The notes under the pieces were generated by a model. That model searched no databases and was not told the origin of the DNA. It was given only the letters and a program-made list of their open reading frames with translations. The position numbers were made by a program, and so were the translations under genes. A DNA stretch of 64,000 bases from Pinus tabuliformis. Its lineage: Eukaryota; Streptophyta; Pinopsida; Pinales; Pinaceae. How positions within the stretch are numbered: the stretch's first letter is position 1; every line of letters begins with the position of its first letter. The stretch spans positions 643,078,820 to 643,142,819 of the forward strand of contig CM062811.1 of NCBI GenBank assembly GCA_031772625.1, in the 5' to 3' direction. Of the stretch, positions 9,990-23,900 are shown in pieces.

Positions 9990-11984
9990 TCATTGAAAGT
10001 GTAAAATATCATCAACGTCACAAGACTGTCTTTTTTGCTTGTGAATATCCTCGTGTTTAAAGATTCTTTGAAACATACTCATGTGATCCTTTACCACTAG
10101 CTGCTTAAGCATATCATCTTCAATTTGGAGAGCTTGTTGTTGCACATGCTGGCCAATATGGTCTCCACCTGAATTTTCTCCAACATAGATCAAACTCGAC
10201 AGCAATTCTTTCCAATCTGCTTTTCTGCATTTTTCCTCTTCCAAAGTTCCGTGTGCCACAAGATGATACACATGAACAACCTTCTTTTGACCTATGCGGA
10301 ATGCACGGCCGATTGCTTGCTTTGTGCAAGATGGATTCCACACAAGATCCAGAAGGATCACCCGTGAAGCTTCTGTTAGATTGATTCCCATGCCACAAGC
10401 TTTGATTGATGCAAGCAGGACGCGTGCCTTTCCTGGTTGCTGACTGAATTTATCAATTATACCCTGATGCTCATGCAGATGGTGTTTCCCCTTGAGCAGT
10501 AGTATTTCTTGGCCTTTGCACCAATGGAAGTGGAACTCAAGAATTTCCTCCAAGAGTTGCAAAGGTGAAATATACTGGCAGAAAACCAATGCCTTTTCCC
10601 CTTTCTCACAACAGAGCCTGATGATATCAACCACAAATTTCAATTTGATCCCTTGAGTGTGATCTTTTCTGCATGTGCCCACTTCAAGGTCAAGATGGTT
10701 AACCCCCCAGTACTTTTCAATGAATACCAGATCTTTGAGAAGACATGGATGTATGGAGGCAATTGAGATCATCATCTCCAGCTCCACATTTGAACAGGTG
10801 GAATTTTTCATATGAACTATTTCATGTATTCTTCTGAAAAGTGTCTCTTGCAGGGGTGTTGGCCTTAACATCACGGTGTAGGTTCTTAAACCGGGAAGTT
10901 CATTTAAAATATCTCCTTTATAAACATCAATAAAGTCTTCAGTCATGGATTTTAACAGTTGACGACATGCGCTTCTTTCTCTGCTTCTTCCAGTATTTAT
11001 CCTTTTTAAAATTTGCTCCACAAAATAGCGTCTGGCTATCTTCTCCTTCACCACTTCCTCAGAGACTTCACTCTGGTGATTCTTCAGTTGCAAAATACGA
11101 TCAACAAAGGTTGGTCTTGCCAAACAGAGTGTGTTGAAGTATTCTTCAAAATTGTTCTGAAACAAAGTTCCAGATAGCAGAATTCGCAGCCTTGTATTCA
11201 CTCTCATTAACAAATTCCAAATCTTTGAGTTATGACTCCGAGGAATGTGGCCTTCATCAAGAATTAAAAGGCCTGGACTCCTTCTAAGGTACCTTCCTAT
11301 CTGCCTGGTCTCTTCAGACATTTTGTCATTGTCTTCATTGGAGAAAGTGTAAAACAAAGAGTAGCTCATTATCAACACACTTTCCTTCTTATGCCACTCA
11401 TGTAGCATTTTTATGCTGTAAATATTATAGACCTGTCTGATGGGTGCTTTACATGACATAGACATTACAGATCCTCTAAAAGGGGACTCCCTCATTGTGA
11501 AGTCCCTTAATGGGCTTAGAATATAAATGGGAATGTTAACATTCCACTTGTTAAACTCCCTTTTCCATGTATGGAGCATGCTTTTGGGGGCAATGATTAA
11601 TGGTTTGCAGGCTGGAAACAAACTCAGATAACTTTGTAGGAAACTTATAATCATGAGTGATTTTCCTGTCCCAGGAGCATGAGCAATAACACAACCTCCA
11701 ACACGATCACTGCGTGATGATGCCTCCATTTCATCTGGGATTAATGAACCAGCAATGTTTCTCCACAGGAATTCAAATCCCCGTTTTTGGTGAGCATTCA
11801 TTTTCTTCTCCAACTCCGGAATTATTTTCCATACAGAATTGGGCTTCTCAGACAAATCATGAGACTAGAAGGATGGTAATCCCTTTAAGGAATCCAAAAT
11901 GTGAATTGCCATGTCTCTAGAACAATTATCCTCGTGCAAGTGATAGCTTGATATGCTTCTGCTTCTTCCTGAATTCCATACCCC
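9990..11984 (-). CDS. CLSY: CLSY exon: SNF2 helicase-like domain to the C-terminus
   Basis: The exon begins after the acceptor GCAACGTACAG. Its first 39 codons have no clear motif and end in TAG at 11867-11865. From there to 9990 one frame of over 620 codons carries the whole SNF2 core. Visible motifs are Walker A ([12 protein letters not shown]), the family's DEGH box ([12 protein letters not shown]), [20 protein letters not shown], and in the second lobe [19 protein letters not shown] and motif [22 protein letters not shown]. The C-terminal tail ([20 protein letters not shown]) is typical of CLSY/DRD1 proteins. The ATPase residues look intact. If the acceptor is instead the CTTCTAG ending at 11865, 120 nt are skipped in frame and the stop is removed. 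Confidence 0.9.
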
Positions 11985-14900
11985 CTGTACGTTGCAAGGT
12001 ACAAATGGAATATCAGCCTATTTTGGATTAGAGAAGATACAATAACATCATTTTCCTATTTTGACCAAAGTTCATCCATAAACCACTATTTTTCATGTCC
12101 AATGGCAAAGTATCCATATCATGTGTTTACTTACAAATGGCTCAAAGATGTTATTTATCTCTGCTTTTACAAAATTGCATAACTGGCAAATAAGTCCAAC
12201 TTCTTCATCCAAGACAAACTCGTGCCCATCAATGCAAAAATGATTGTCTTCATCATCTTCTATATCTACTTCCGTCGAGTTGCCAGTTATTGCTGTTTTT
12301 CTCGGGTCCTATGCCAATCAACCAATGGAAGACTATCAGCACAAATAAAATCATCAAACAAAAAGGATGAGATTGAGCAATCACAATTTTTGGATTGCTT
12401 TAGCGCATAGCAATCAAGTACTTCTTTAATGTATCTTCCGTAATATTTTACCTGGTTGAGAAGACTCACTAATTTGATTATGCAAATAGATTGAAATCCA
12501 GAGCTACATAAACACAAGGCAAGCCCCTCAGAGAATTAAGACAGTTGCTCCCACTCTCTCTTTCTATGTATATAATTTGATGCATTGGAAACTGCCAAGT
12601 TCGCATAAGCACATTTACCAAAGATAATAACCATTACTTGAAAATAAGGTGTGATATGATATGAACATCATAATAGCAATACAAGAAAAAAACCCACATA
12701 ACAAATAGTAAATATGTATTGTATAACTGTACATAAGCTATTGTATTATCACTGTGTAGGAGGACAGGATTATGGCAATCACTTTATCTTTGACTATGTT
12801 TTAATTAATCTTTTGATTGTAAATTTTTGCATTTATTATATTGTTTTACATTAACATAATATATTGTTTATATTGGTGGATAGATTTGAAGTGTTCTTGA
12901 AATCTTGGGCCACTGCAAGTCAAGACTCCAAATTTTTTTTAGTTTTTGTTGAGTTTCCTAGCTTTGCTAACTTTATGATTGTAATGTTCCTTCCTAGAAT
13001 AATTTTCTTGAATTTAATTTCAGGATTTTGGCAATTTTTTCTATTATGGGACCCACGAAATTTTTGGACTAAGACTTAGGAGATGGGGGCCGAAATCATT
13101 TTGTTAGTGGGAGGTGGGGGCCACACCCACATGGAGTATGCACTTCCTTGGAGGAAGGCACCTCAAAATCTATAAATAGAAGGGGCCTAACAACTATTGG
13201 GGTCTTTTGTCAATCTAACATTTCTCTTGTTGCTCGAGCTGCTTAGTCGGGTCACAATGTTGTTCAGTGCAAAGCTTTCCAAGGGGAGAGTTCACCCTTC
13301 TTTCGGTGGACTACGAGTGCCACCCTAGGAAGGTAAGATTGTGCCATATTGGAGGGAGATTTGTGGAGCTCAAGGTGCATTGTACAACCATTTCACTTAG
13401 CGAATTTCGTGCTCCAGGAGGACGTAGTAGGGGATCACGTGCCACTTATTTCAGCTATCTTCCAGGTGGCATTTGTTGGGGGGAAATTTTGCATAGTTAC
13501 TCCAGGGGAAGACCAAGCTTGGTGAAGAGTTTTGGGGTTAGAGATTGCTACATTGAGGCAGGCCGAATTCTTCTCACCCAAGGCCAATGCAGGAGCCCAA
13601 TTCTAGGCACACATGGGAGGTTGAGGAAAGGAGTTGGGGAGATGGATTGTACCAGGGATTTGAGGAAGTCATCTAGGGAGTAGAATTTAGCATTTTTGGA
13701 GTGATTGGAGGGTTGCTTTAGTGCATTTCCAGACAGACCATATTTTCTAGCCAGTTTGAGGAGGACGTGGTATTTGGGGCCAATTTTCAGTGGTCAAAAC
13801 TAGACCAAACCCTTTCTAGGTTTTGGAGAGTTTACTGATAGGAGTCTGGGGCTAATTTTGCATAATTTTCTAAGCACCAGAGGTGGGTCTTTCGAGAGTT
13901 CTTTTCCAACACACAGTGCATCTCCTCTTGAGCAGTGCAGAGCATTTTTGGGGCAGCTCACTCTCTCATCTGGACGTTGTATTCTCCAACCTGGGGCTTG
14001 TCTAGATTGCCATTGAGGCAAGCCTAGGTGCGCTCCTTCCATACTCATTGTACTGTTGCTCCAAATTTATAATAAAATGGCTGAGCTGGATGGTGTTTTT
14101 CAGTGATCACATGGGTGTTTACTTATATTTCTGAATTTTGTGTATGTATGTCAACTATTGCTTTGTTTATCACTGTTTTTCCTAATTACGAATATTACAA
14201 TGGTATCAGAGCTCTGTTCTTGGCTCATCCATGTGGATCTTTCCTATGAATGAAGAGGATAGGCAGGACATTACTTATCGAAGGTAGAGATACCGGAGCA
14301 GAGAAAGAGAGCTGGAGATCACACCTGATACTGAGACACCCAGGAAAGCAATAGTGGTGGCAAATATGGGGGAGTCAAGGAGCAAGGAGGAAGCAACATT
14401 TCATAGCCTCTTAAAGGCCCTAAATGATTTAGCCAAAGGGCAAAAGGAGATGTTGGAGGAACTCAAGCAACAGAATAGGGACAAGAGCATCCATCATGAG
14501 TTCCTATTTAGGGATACTTCAGGGGCCTCACAACAGTATGACCACCCTTCACCAGCCACTCACCCAATAGCTTTCAGTGGGCCAACCAGGACTACGCTTC
14601 CTAGATTTTTACCTTCGTTATCGAGTGAGCAAGGTGGGCCGGATGATCAGATGCCCATGGGAGATTATTTCCAAGAATGGCAATCCATGGGGGAAGATTT
14701 CAAAGCATCTTTGTCCTTCAGAGATTACTGCCACCTCAAGCAAAACGAGAAAGGCAGGAGCAGTGGGGGGTCTAGCATGCAGAGTTCAAAGTTGCAGCGT
14801 ACCATTGGGAGGATGTATTTTCCCACATATGATGGATCTACCAAGTGCACAACTCGAGCTTGGGTGGAGAAGTTGGATACCAATTTCCAACTTAACCGGA

Positions 14901-17900
14901 TGGCAGAGGTGGAAGCCATCAAAATGGCTACCTTGCACTTGGAGGGAGAGGCACACGACTGGTGGTTTCATGGCTTGACAATGCTAGGGCATGCCAGTGT
15001 GACCTCTTATGAGGACTTTACACAGAGAGTGGTGGAGCATTTTGATAGGAGGGACCCAAAGGCTCATTTCAGAGAGCTCACCCAGCTCAAGCAGACTGGC
15101 CATCCAGAGCAATATATATCAGAGTTTTTGAGAGTCTCAGTCATGGTGCCAGATTTGTCCGATGCCAGGAGGGTGTACACATTTGTAGAGGGCTTGCTTG
15201 AGCCATTGCATGGGCTGATGAGATCTCACAGACCCACTACTTTGCAAGAGGTTGTGACTTGTGCCAAGGATTTGCAAGACTTGAGCACCCATACCATCAC
15301 GGGCTCCCTACCCAGAGAAGGGACATGACACAAGGCCAACACCACAGCTAGCAGTCCAGCGGCATGGACAGTTAGATGAGGAGACCAGGAGAGACCTATG
15401 GAGGAGGAAGCTATGCTTCACTTGTCAGGAGCCTTGGGCACCAGGCCATAGATGTACAGTGGGAAAGGCCCATTACATTGAGGTCTTCTATGATAGTGGC
15501 CAGGAGGATGATGTGGAGTTGGAGATAGGCGGGTGTGACAGCGAGACACGTGTAGAGAGGGGACCACCACCACCACCTGGGGGAGCATCTTTCACACAAT
15601 TTGGAGGAGTCCTAGCTTCTTTGCGTGGGGTTCCCAAATTTTTTACCCTAAGGATCAAAGGCACAATGCAGGGGCATCGTGACTCTTTTCTAGTAGACAG
15701 TGGGGCCACCCACAATTTCATTTGACGCACAGATGGTTCAGAGGCGGGGTATCACTACAAAGGAGTTTGAGGGGTTTTCAGTCCTAGTGTCGGGGGATAG
15801 TACCATGCAGCGTACCCGATATGTCCCCGCTTTGATAGTGACCATGGGGAACTACTTGATGACGGATCATTTCTTCATGGTGGATGTACCAGACACCAAT
15901 GTGGTGATGGGTGTCCAGTGGCTCTACTCCCTTGGGCGGGTCACTACGAATTGGAGGAAGTTGGAGATGAAGTTCACAGGGTCAGATGGCAAGTTAGTTG
16001 TTCTTTGGGGCATGCATTCATATCCTCCATAGACAGTTTAAGTGCACAGGATGGAGGCTAACTTGAGGCATGTGGACATAGCAATGGCAGTGGAGTTGAG
16101 GATTTCTGAGTATGGGGGACAGCCCAAGCCACCACACCCCAACATACAGGCCATCTTGGATAGGTATCCGGTAGTGTTTGGGGACGCAACACCAAGGCAA
16201 CCCCCTGACAGAGGATTTGAGCACACGATTGAGCTAGAGTTGGGGGTACAAGCAGTTATTACCACTCCATATAGACACCCCAAGGCCTACACGGATGAGA
16301 TTGAGCGAGCCATTCAGGAGTTACTAGCACTTGGGCATGTGAGGCCTAGCTCTAGCCCCTTCGCTTCATCAGTTGTTCTGGTGAAGAAGAAGGATGGGAC
16401 GTTGCGCATGTGCATAGATTACCGAGCACTCAACAAGAAGACCCTGAAGAACCGCTACCCCATTCCACGCATTGATGAGCTGATGGATGAGCTTAGAGGA
16501 GCCAAGTACTTCTCTAAGATAGACTTGCATTCGGGGTACCACCAAATCAGAGTGAGGGATCAGGACATCCTCAAGACGACCTTCAGATGCCACTATGGAA
16601 ATTTTGAGTTCTTGGTTATGCCCTTCAGGCTAACCAACACACCTGCCACCTTTCAGTCCTGCATGAACCATGTGTTACGTGGGCAGTTGCGGAAATTTGT
16701 ATTGGTATTCTTCGATGCCATTCTGATTTACAACGTGACCTGGGAGGAGCATCTACAACACTTGGAGGCGGTGTTATGCATTTTAGAGGAGCAACAGTTC
16801 CACGCCAAACTGTCCAAGTGCGAGTTTGGGTTGATAAAGATGCTCTAATGTGACTCAGAATGTCACTGAGTTGAGGGGCTTCGTGGCATATGCACCTATT
16901 ACAAGAAGTTCACGAAGGGCTTCTCACAATTGGCAACTCCCCTCACAAATCTGACCAAGAAGGGGGATTTTGCATGGACAGATAGAGCATAGTCAACATT
17001 TGAGCACTTCAAGGAGGTGATGAGCAATTGTCCAGTAGTAGCACTCCCAGATTTCACTCAGCCCTTCACCTTGGAGTGTGATGCATCAGGTGAAGGAGAT
17101 GGCATAGTATTGTCACAGGATGGCCACCCCATCGCTTTTGAGAGCTAGAAGCTCCTTCTGCATCAGAGGTCGTATTCTATTTACGACAAGGAGATATTGG
17201 CCATTATGCATGCATTGGCCAAATTCCAACAGTACCTAGTGGGCAACAAATTTAGAGTGAAGACTGACCACAACAGTCTTCGCCATTTCATGGGGCAGCA
17301 GGGCTTCAATGACAGGCAACAGAGTTGGGTTAGCAAGATCCAGGCCTATGATTTTGACATTGAGTATGTCAAGGGAAAGCACAATATAGTAGTGGATACA
17401 TTAGCCAAGACGCCCGCAACACTTTCACTCATGAGCATTTGTCATGATTGGAAGACATAGTTGTTGGTAGAGTACTCCAAAGATCGATGGGCGTGCGATG
17501 TTTTGGAGGGTACACATGCTGATGAGTGTTACAAGGTGATGGTTGACATCATCTACTACAAAGGACGCATATTCTTGGTGTCGGGTTCACAATTGAGGGA
17601 GAGGATTCTCCACGCAGCCCATGACTCCCTATTGTCAGGACACCAGGGGTTCTTGAAGATGTACAGGACGATCAGAGAGCGCTTCACGTGGAAGGGCCTC
17701 AAGGGAGATGTGTTGAGGTATGTGCAAGAGTGTGAGGCTTGTCAAAGGAACAACAGAGAGTTGACCCATCCAGTCGGGTTGTTGCAGCCACTTCCCATTC
17801 CTAAGGGGAAATGGGAAAGTATCTCTACGGATTTTATCATGGGGCTTCCTATGGTGTAGGGTAGAGATTGTATATATGTGGTGGTGGATCGGTTGATCAA

Positions 17901-20900
17901 ATATGCGCATTTCTTTGCTATTCCAGCCCAGTATTCTGCTTCCAGGTAGCGAAGCTGTTTTTCAGGGAGGTCTTCCGCTTACATGGTCTACCCAAGACCA
18001 TAGTCAGTAACAGGGACACCTGCTTCATGGGAGCATTCTAGCAAGAGCGTTTCCAATTAGTGGGCACAAAGTTCACCCCCAGCACCAGTTACCACCCACA
18101 GACAGACGACCAAACTAAGAGGGTCAACAAATGGTTAGAGGGCTACCTACGAAACTATGTGACCAGGCAACAGAGAGCATGGATCTGGTGGTTGCATTTG
18201 GGCGAGCACTACTACAACACCACCCACCACATGTCCATTGGTATGTCACCTTTCTGTGACTTGTATGGTTATGACGCTTTATCTTTTGCTGACATTGTTT
18301 TTGGAGACAGTCGGGCCCCAAAGACCAAAGATTGGATCCAAGAGATCCAAGATATCCTCAAGGCTCTCAAGGAAAAACTGTTGACAGCGCAGAATCAACA
18401 GAAAGTGTATGCAAACAGACACAGGATTGAGAGGCAGTTTGAGAAGGGGGACATAGTCTTCCTGCGGCTACAACCACATAGACAGTCCATGCTAAAACAT
18501 AAGGGGGCCGAGAAGCTAGAATCCTATTTTTATGGGCCATACTAGTTGATTAGGAGAGTTGAGGAGGTGGCCTATGAGCTAGATCTTCCACCAGGAATCA
18601 AGGTCCACAATGTTTTTCATGTCTCATGCCTCAAACAGCCATAGAGTTACCTCCACTAGATAATGAGGGACATCTTGTGTTAGAGCCGGAGGCCATTTTG
18701 GAGACTAGAGAAAGGAAGTTGAGGAGCAGAACCATCAGAGAATACTTGGTACACTGGAGAAATTTACCGGATGAGGATGCCACTTGGGAGGGTGAGCACA
18801 TACTTCAGCATCCAGCACTGCATTTGCTTGGGGACAAACAACATTTGGGAGGGGAGGACTGTGATGTTCCTTCCTAGAATAATTTCCCTGAATTTAATTT
18901 CACAATTTTGTCTATTATGGGGCCCACGAAATTTTTGGACCAAGACTTAGGAGATGGAGGCCGAAATCATTTTGTTAGTGGGAGGTGGAGGCCACACCCA
19001 CATGGAGTATGCACTTCCTTGGAGGGAAATTCGAGTTGCTAAGGTAGGAGGTCGAAATGCTTGATGGGGGGGCCCACATGGGGAAGGAAACTCAAAAATT
19101 ATAAATAGAAGGGTCCTAACAGCTATTGGAGTCTTTTGTCAATCTAACATTTCTCTTGTTGCTCGAGCTACTTGGTCGGGTAACAGTGTTGTTCAGCGCA
19201 GAGATTTCCAAGGGGAGAGCTCACCCTTTTTTCGGTGGACTATGAGTCCCCCCCTAGGAAGGTAAGATTGTGCCATATTGGAGGGAGATTTGTGGAGCTC
19301 AGGGTGCATCGAACAACCATTTCACTCAACAAATCTTGTGCTCCAGGAGGACGCAGTAGGGGATCACGTGCCACTTATTTCAGCTATCTTCTGGGTGGCA
19401 TTTGCCGGGAAAATTTTTGCATAGCTACTCCAACAGAAGACAAAGCTTGGTGAAGAGTTTTGGGGTCAGAGATTGCTGCATTGAGGAAGGTCGAATTCTT
19501 CTCACCCAAGGCTAGTGCAGGAGCCCAATTCTAGCCACATGTGGGAGGTTGAGGAAAGGGGTTGGGGAGTTGGATTGTACCGAGAATTTGAGGAAGTCAT
19601 CCGGTGAGTAGAATTCAACACTTTTGGAGTGATTGGAGGGCTTCTTTAGTGCATTTCCAGACAGGCCGTATTTTCCATCCAGTTTGAGGAGGACGTGGTA
19701 CTTGGGGCCAATTTTCGGAGGTCAGAAATAGACCAAAACCTTTATGGGTTTTGGTGGGTTTATTGAGAGGAGCCCTGGGCTAATTTTGCAGAAATTTTTG
19801 AGCAGCGGAGGTGCGACTTTCAACAGTTCTTTTCCAGCAAACAATGCATCTCCTCTTGGGCATCGCAGGGCATTTTTGGGGCAGCTCACTCTCTCATCAA
19901 GGTGTTGTATTCTCCAACCTGGGGCTTGTCTAGCTTGCCATTGAGGTAAGCCCAGGTGCACTCCTTTCATACCCATTGTACTATTGCTCCAAATTTATAA
20001 TAAAATGGCTTAGTTGGATGGTGTTTTTCGGTGATCACATGGGTGTTTACTTATATTTCTGAATTTTGTGTATGCATTTCAATTTTCAACTATTGTTTTG
20101 TTTATCACTGTTTTTCCTAATTACGAATATTACAATGACTCTATAAAAGTGGATTAGCTATTTTTTAAAGCCAAAAAACTCCAATTTTTATCGAGTTTTT
20201 CATTAATTAACTAATTTTTAAAGCCAAAAAAACATAAAAACATTTAGTCTATCAAAATGACATTTAATATAGTTAGTCGTAATTAATTTAGATTGATAAT
20301 ATATATTATGTTTATAATAAATTATAATTAATTATTAATATATATTTTTAATATATAATATTAATTAATTAACATTAAAATATCGAATACCACTATATAT
20401 TATAACATTAATTCTAATAATTTTTTAAACCAGAATGAGGATTTTGTATTATATTCAATTATGCAAATACATCAAGAAGTACATATCTAAGTTGACGAAA
20501 TTTAATACAAACCCCTCTAATCCAAAAGTACTACAACCTCATTTAGAGGATCACTATTTTGAACATCAAGAGGGATGGTTTTGTAGGTGTACACCTTACA
20601 AAAATGCCTTAGCAAAAAAAAATTAGAAACCATTCCACCTTTGAATACTTGTATAGTCCTTTACCATTATAAACCTGCTACAGTCTTGAACAAGTAGTTC
20701 ATTTAAGTCCAGACAATTGACATATTTTGGATTGCTTGAACTGCTAGTGTGATTCAAACTAAGAGTTAAACTATTGACCTATGCTTGAAGCTCCTCAATC
20801 TACATGCGCAACACATCCACTTCCTCTTCATTTTCAACTACTTTTTCTTTTACTCCTTGAAGATACTCCATCACCCAGGAAGTTGATGTAATGTGTTCGT

Positions 20901-23900
20901 GTTTTAATTTAAGAGTTAGAACGTATAATTGTAAAGAATCCACTTCCTCGCAAGTTGGGTTATTGACTTCTTATGGTTGCACACTATGATTAAACTGACG
21001 CTATGTCCAACAACAATAACTTTCACCAAGTAAAAAATACAACAATTCAAAATTTTGAATAATGTTATGAGAGCGACACAAAGCCCACAAAACTTGGCTT
21101 GAAAATCAGATAAGAGCCCCTGGGCTCTCTTACTGAACCTAATGAGCAAACCAACGAAAACACCCCACATTCGCCACAATCCTCAACCACCAAATTATTA
21201 GGCTGACTATTGGCTCCATCAATCGAAAGTTTGCCACGATCGTAATTTTTCTACCTGAATATCCCAAAACCAACATGTAGTCGGCTGGAACCTCATTGAA
21301 TTCTTCACAATCTTGCCAATCAATTAGTAGGTTGGTAGTTGACTCACTTGATTGATAATTTTCCATGAACAAAATATACCCACAAAAATCTCCCCAATTC
21401 AACCAAGGAACATCCTCAATTAAATATAGAGAACTATTCCATAATTCCAAATAGGCACATGAGACTCTTTTCACCCTATTTTTGAAGTTTTCCTCATTCC
21501 AAATTACTATCTCCACACTATAGGCATGCAACTAAACACTTAAGTGATCAATTTTATAACTAACCTGTACATTACTTGCTTGATTTCCAGTGAAGGGTGG
21601 CAATGGGATAATCCTGGGCCAACCCTTTGCATGAATCCTACATCTGAGAGACCACCGAGCAACATTACTCTTCACAATTATCCCTTGTTGGAGAATGATA
21701 TTAGCCCACCTGTGCCTGATTTGAAATGAAGGGAACTTCGTAATTAGATGCCAAAGAAGGATTATCATCCCGAACTTCAAATTCATATATTAAGTGGGAT
21801 ATAAGTGCTTGGCTTGTCTCCATGCTTATTAATCATTTGGGTTGCCACATTGCCCATAGGCCCCCCTATTTTTTATGTAACAACATGTTTTTTTCTTCCA
21901 TTCTTGATTTATCAAGAGAAATTGATTTAAGTGATCAATTTTATAACTAACCTATGCATTACTTGCGCCACAAAGAGGACGTCTCCATAGAGAAATAAAG
22001 CTTTTCATCTCGTTGTCGTTGTAGTAGCATGAGCCGAGGTCGAAGGGAAACTTTGTTTCTTGATTTCCAGTGAAGGATGACAATGGGATAATCCTGGGCC
22101 AACCCTTTGCATGAATCCTACATCTGAGAGATCACCGAGCAACATTACTCTTCACAATTATCCCTTGCTGGAGAATGATATTAGCCCACCTGTGCCCGAT
22201 CTGAAATGAAGGGAACTGTGTACTTAGATGCCAAAGAAGGATTATCATCCCAAACTGCAAATTCATATATTAAGTGGGATATAAGTGCTTGGCTTGTCTC
22301 CATGCTTATTAATCATTTGGGTTGCCACATTGCCCATAGGCCCCCCTATTTTTTATGTAACAAAATGTTTTTTTGTTCCATTCTTGATTTATCAAGAGAA
22401 ATTGATTTCAAGTTAAATTAGGGGATTAAGAAGGCCTAAAAAGCCCATTTACTCTCAACTCCCCCAACCCCAATTTACAACCTTCATTCGCTAAATAATC
22501 GGCCTCTCTATTCAAGGCACAAAGAACATGAAAATATGCTATTGAAGGTATTGTTTCTGCCAATTTTCTTATTCTTTTCATAAGGATCTCTAAAGATTTC
22601 TCCTTTGGGCTGGACCCCTTGACCAAAAGCTAAAGTATGAGAAGAGAATCTCCCAACACTGTGCGTGAATGGACTTGATTTTCTTTAGCCAATTGAAGGC
22701 CTTGGAAGAGACCATTGATTTCCGCTTAGTTGTTCATCAAATGTCCTAAACCCCATGAATACTCTAGAACTTTAGTTTCTTTGGCATCATAAAGCACCCC
22801 TCTCCCTCCTACCACCCCTAATATTAATTCTAATATTCCTAATTAACTAATTCATAATTAACCAAACATTTTTTCATAAGAAAAATAGATTTTATATTTA
22901 TAGAAAATGAATATACATGTTTCTGACTATTATGTTCATTGTCTTCCTACCTTCTCATATGAAGGAGAAATTGTTTTCCTTTCCTTCGAGTATGTATGCC
23001 TTTTATCTATGCCCTCTAGTGTTGCTTACAAAAAATACACCTTTCTTTGAATCTCTTGATCATATATTTCTTACAATGTTGTAATCCTTTACTCAAATAT
23101 ATAGAAAATGAAAAAAAAAAAAAATCAAAAACCAAAAGACCTACGTGAGAATAACAAGAAGAGAGTTGAAGTTGTTAAGAGTGTATGTTTATTTGATCCA
23201 CGACCTCCTCATCCAAGACTGCAATATTTAAAACTTGGCTTGTGTGCATCTCCAAACCTTCCTTTGAAAGAGAATCAGCCTGAATGTTGACTTCTTGGAG
23301 AATGTGGGTGAAAGACGTCAATTCAAATGACTGAAGAGCCTAACGAATGCCTTAAGCCACCATCTGGAGATATATATTCTCAATTTCTAGCTTGTTTAAG
23401 GAATCATTCATGATTTGTAGCTTTGTTACATGTTTTTTGGGATGCAACAAAGAGGATTGTGTGGAAGGCAATGAATTTTGTATGATTGTTTGATTCCCAT
23501 CCTACGCAATATCGAACAAGGAAGTGATGATTTTGTGAGAGGAGCAATATGACTCCAATGCCACATTTGGGAGGGTGTCCTTGGGAGGCACCATGAAAAT
23601 ATCCCCAAGGAATTTCTTTACTGATCTAAGGCTGAATAGGAATGTGCGACTAGTTGACCTTGGGATTAGTTTTGTATTCATTGCATGGTTTTGTAATGAA
23701 ACCCAATAAGAACTCTATGGGAATGTCTTTTGATTGGAAGATATTTGCATTCCTTTCCCACAAAATAATGTTAATCAGAGTACATGGAAAAGCTACAAAT
23801 TACTTGTTTAAGTTGTTCTTAATTTAGGACTTGAAGTTTTCGGAGCAAGATATTCATAAAGGACAATGGTTGGGTCCAACCCAACCGCATGTTAGGCCTA

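Larger units (their letters stand above)
12980..20134 (+). mobile_element. Ty3/gypsy chromovirus B with both LTRs
   Basis: A 7.15 kb element has two related LTRs, each beginning TGTRATGTTCC and ending GAATATTACA. It is flanked by ATGAT (12975-12979) and ATGAC (20135-20139), a target-site duplication with one mismatch. The primer-binding site follows the 5' LTR and a purine-rich tract (TTGGGAGGGGAGGAC) precedes the 3' LTR. The internal order is gag, protease, RT, RNase H, integrase, chromodomain, as in plant chromoviruses. It lies in the CLSY intron, opposite to the gene. LTR divergence by eye and several stops point to an old insertion. Confidence 0.92.

Noticed and set aside
12287-12517. 76-codon minus-strand frame over the CLSY zinc exon acceptor
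   Set aside because: Its frame ends in TAA within the exon; the correct CLSY frame is another one, opened by the acceptor at 12309.
13267-13683. 138-codon open frame, with a similar 72-codon frame at 19235
   Set aside because: They lie in the two LTRs of element B at the same relative place and have no domain.
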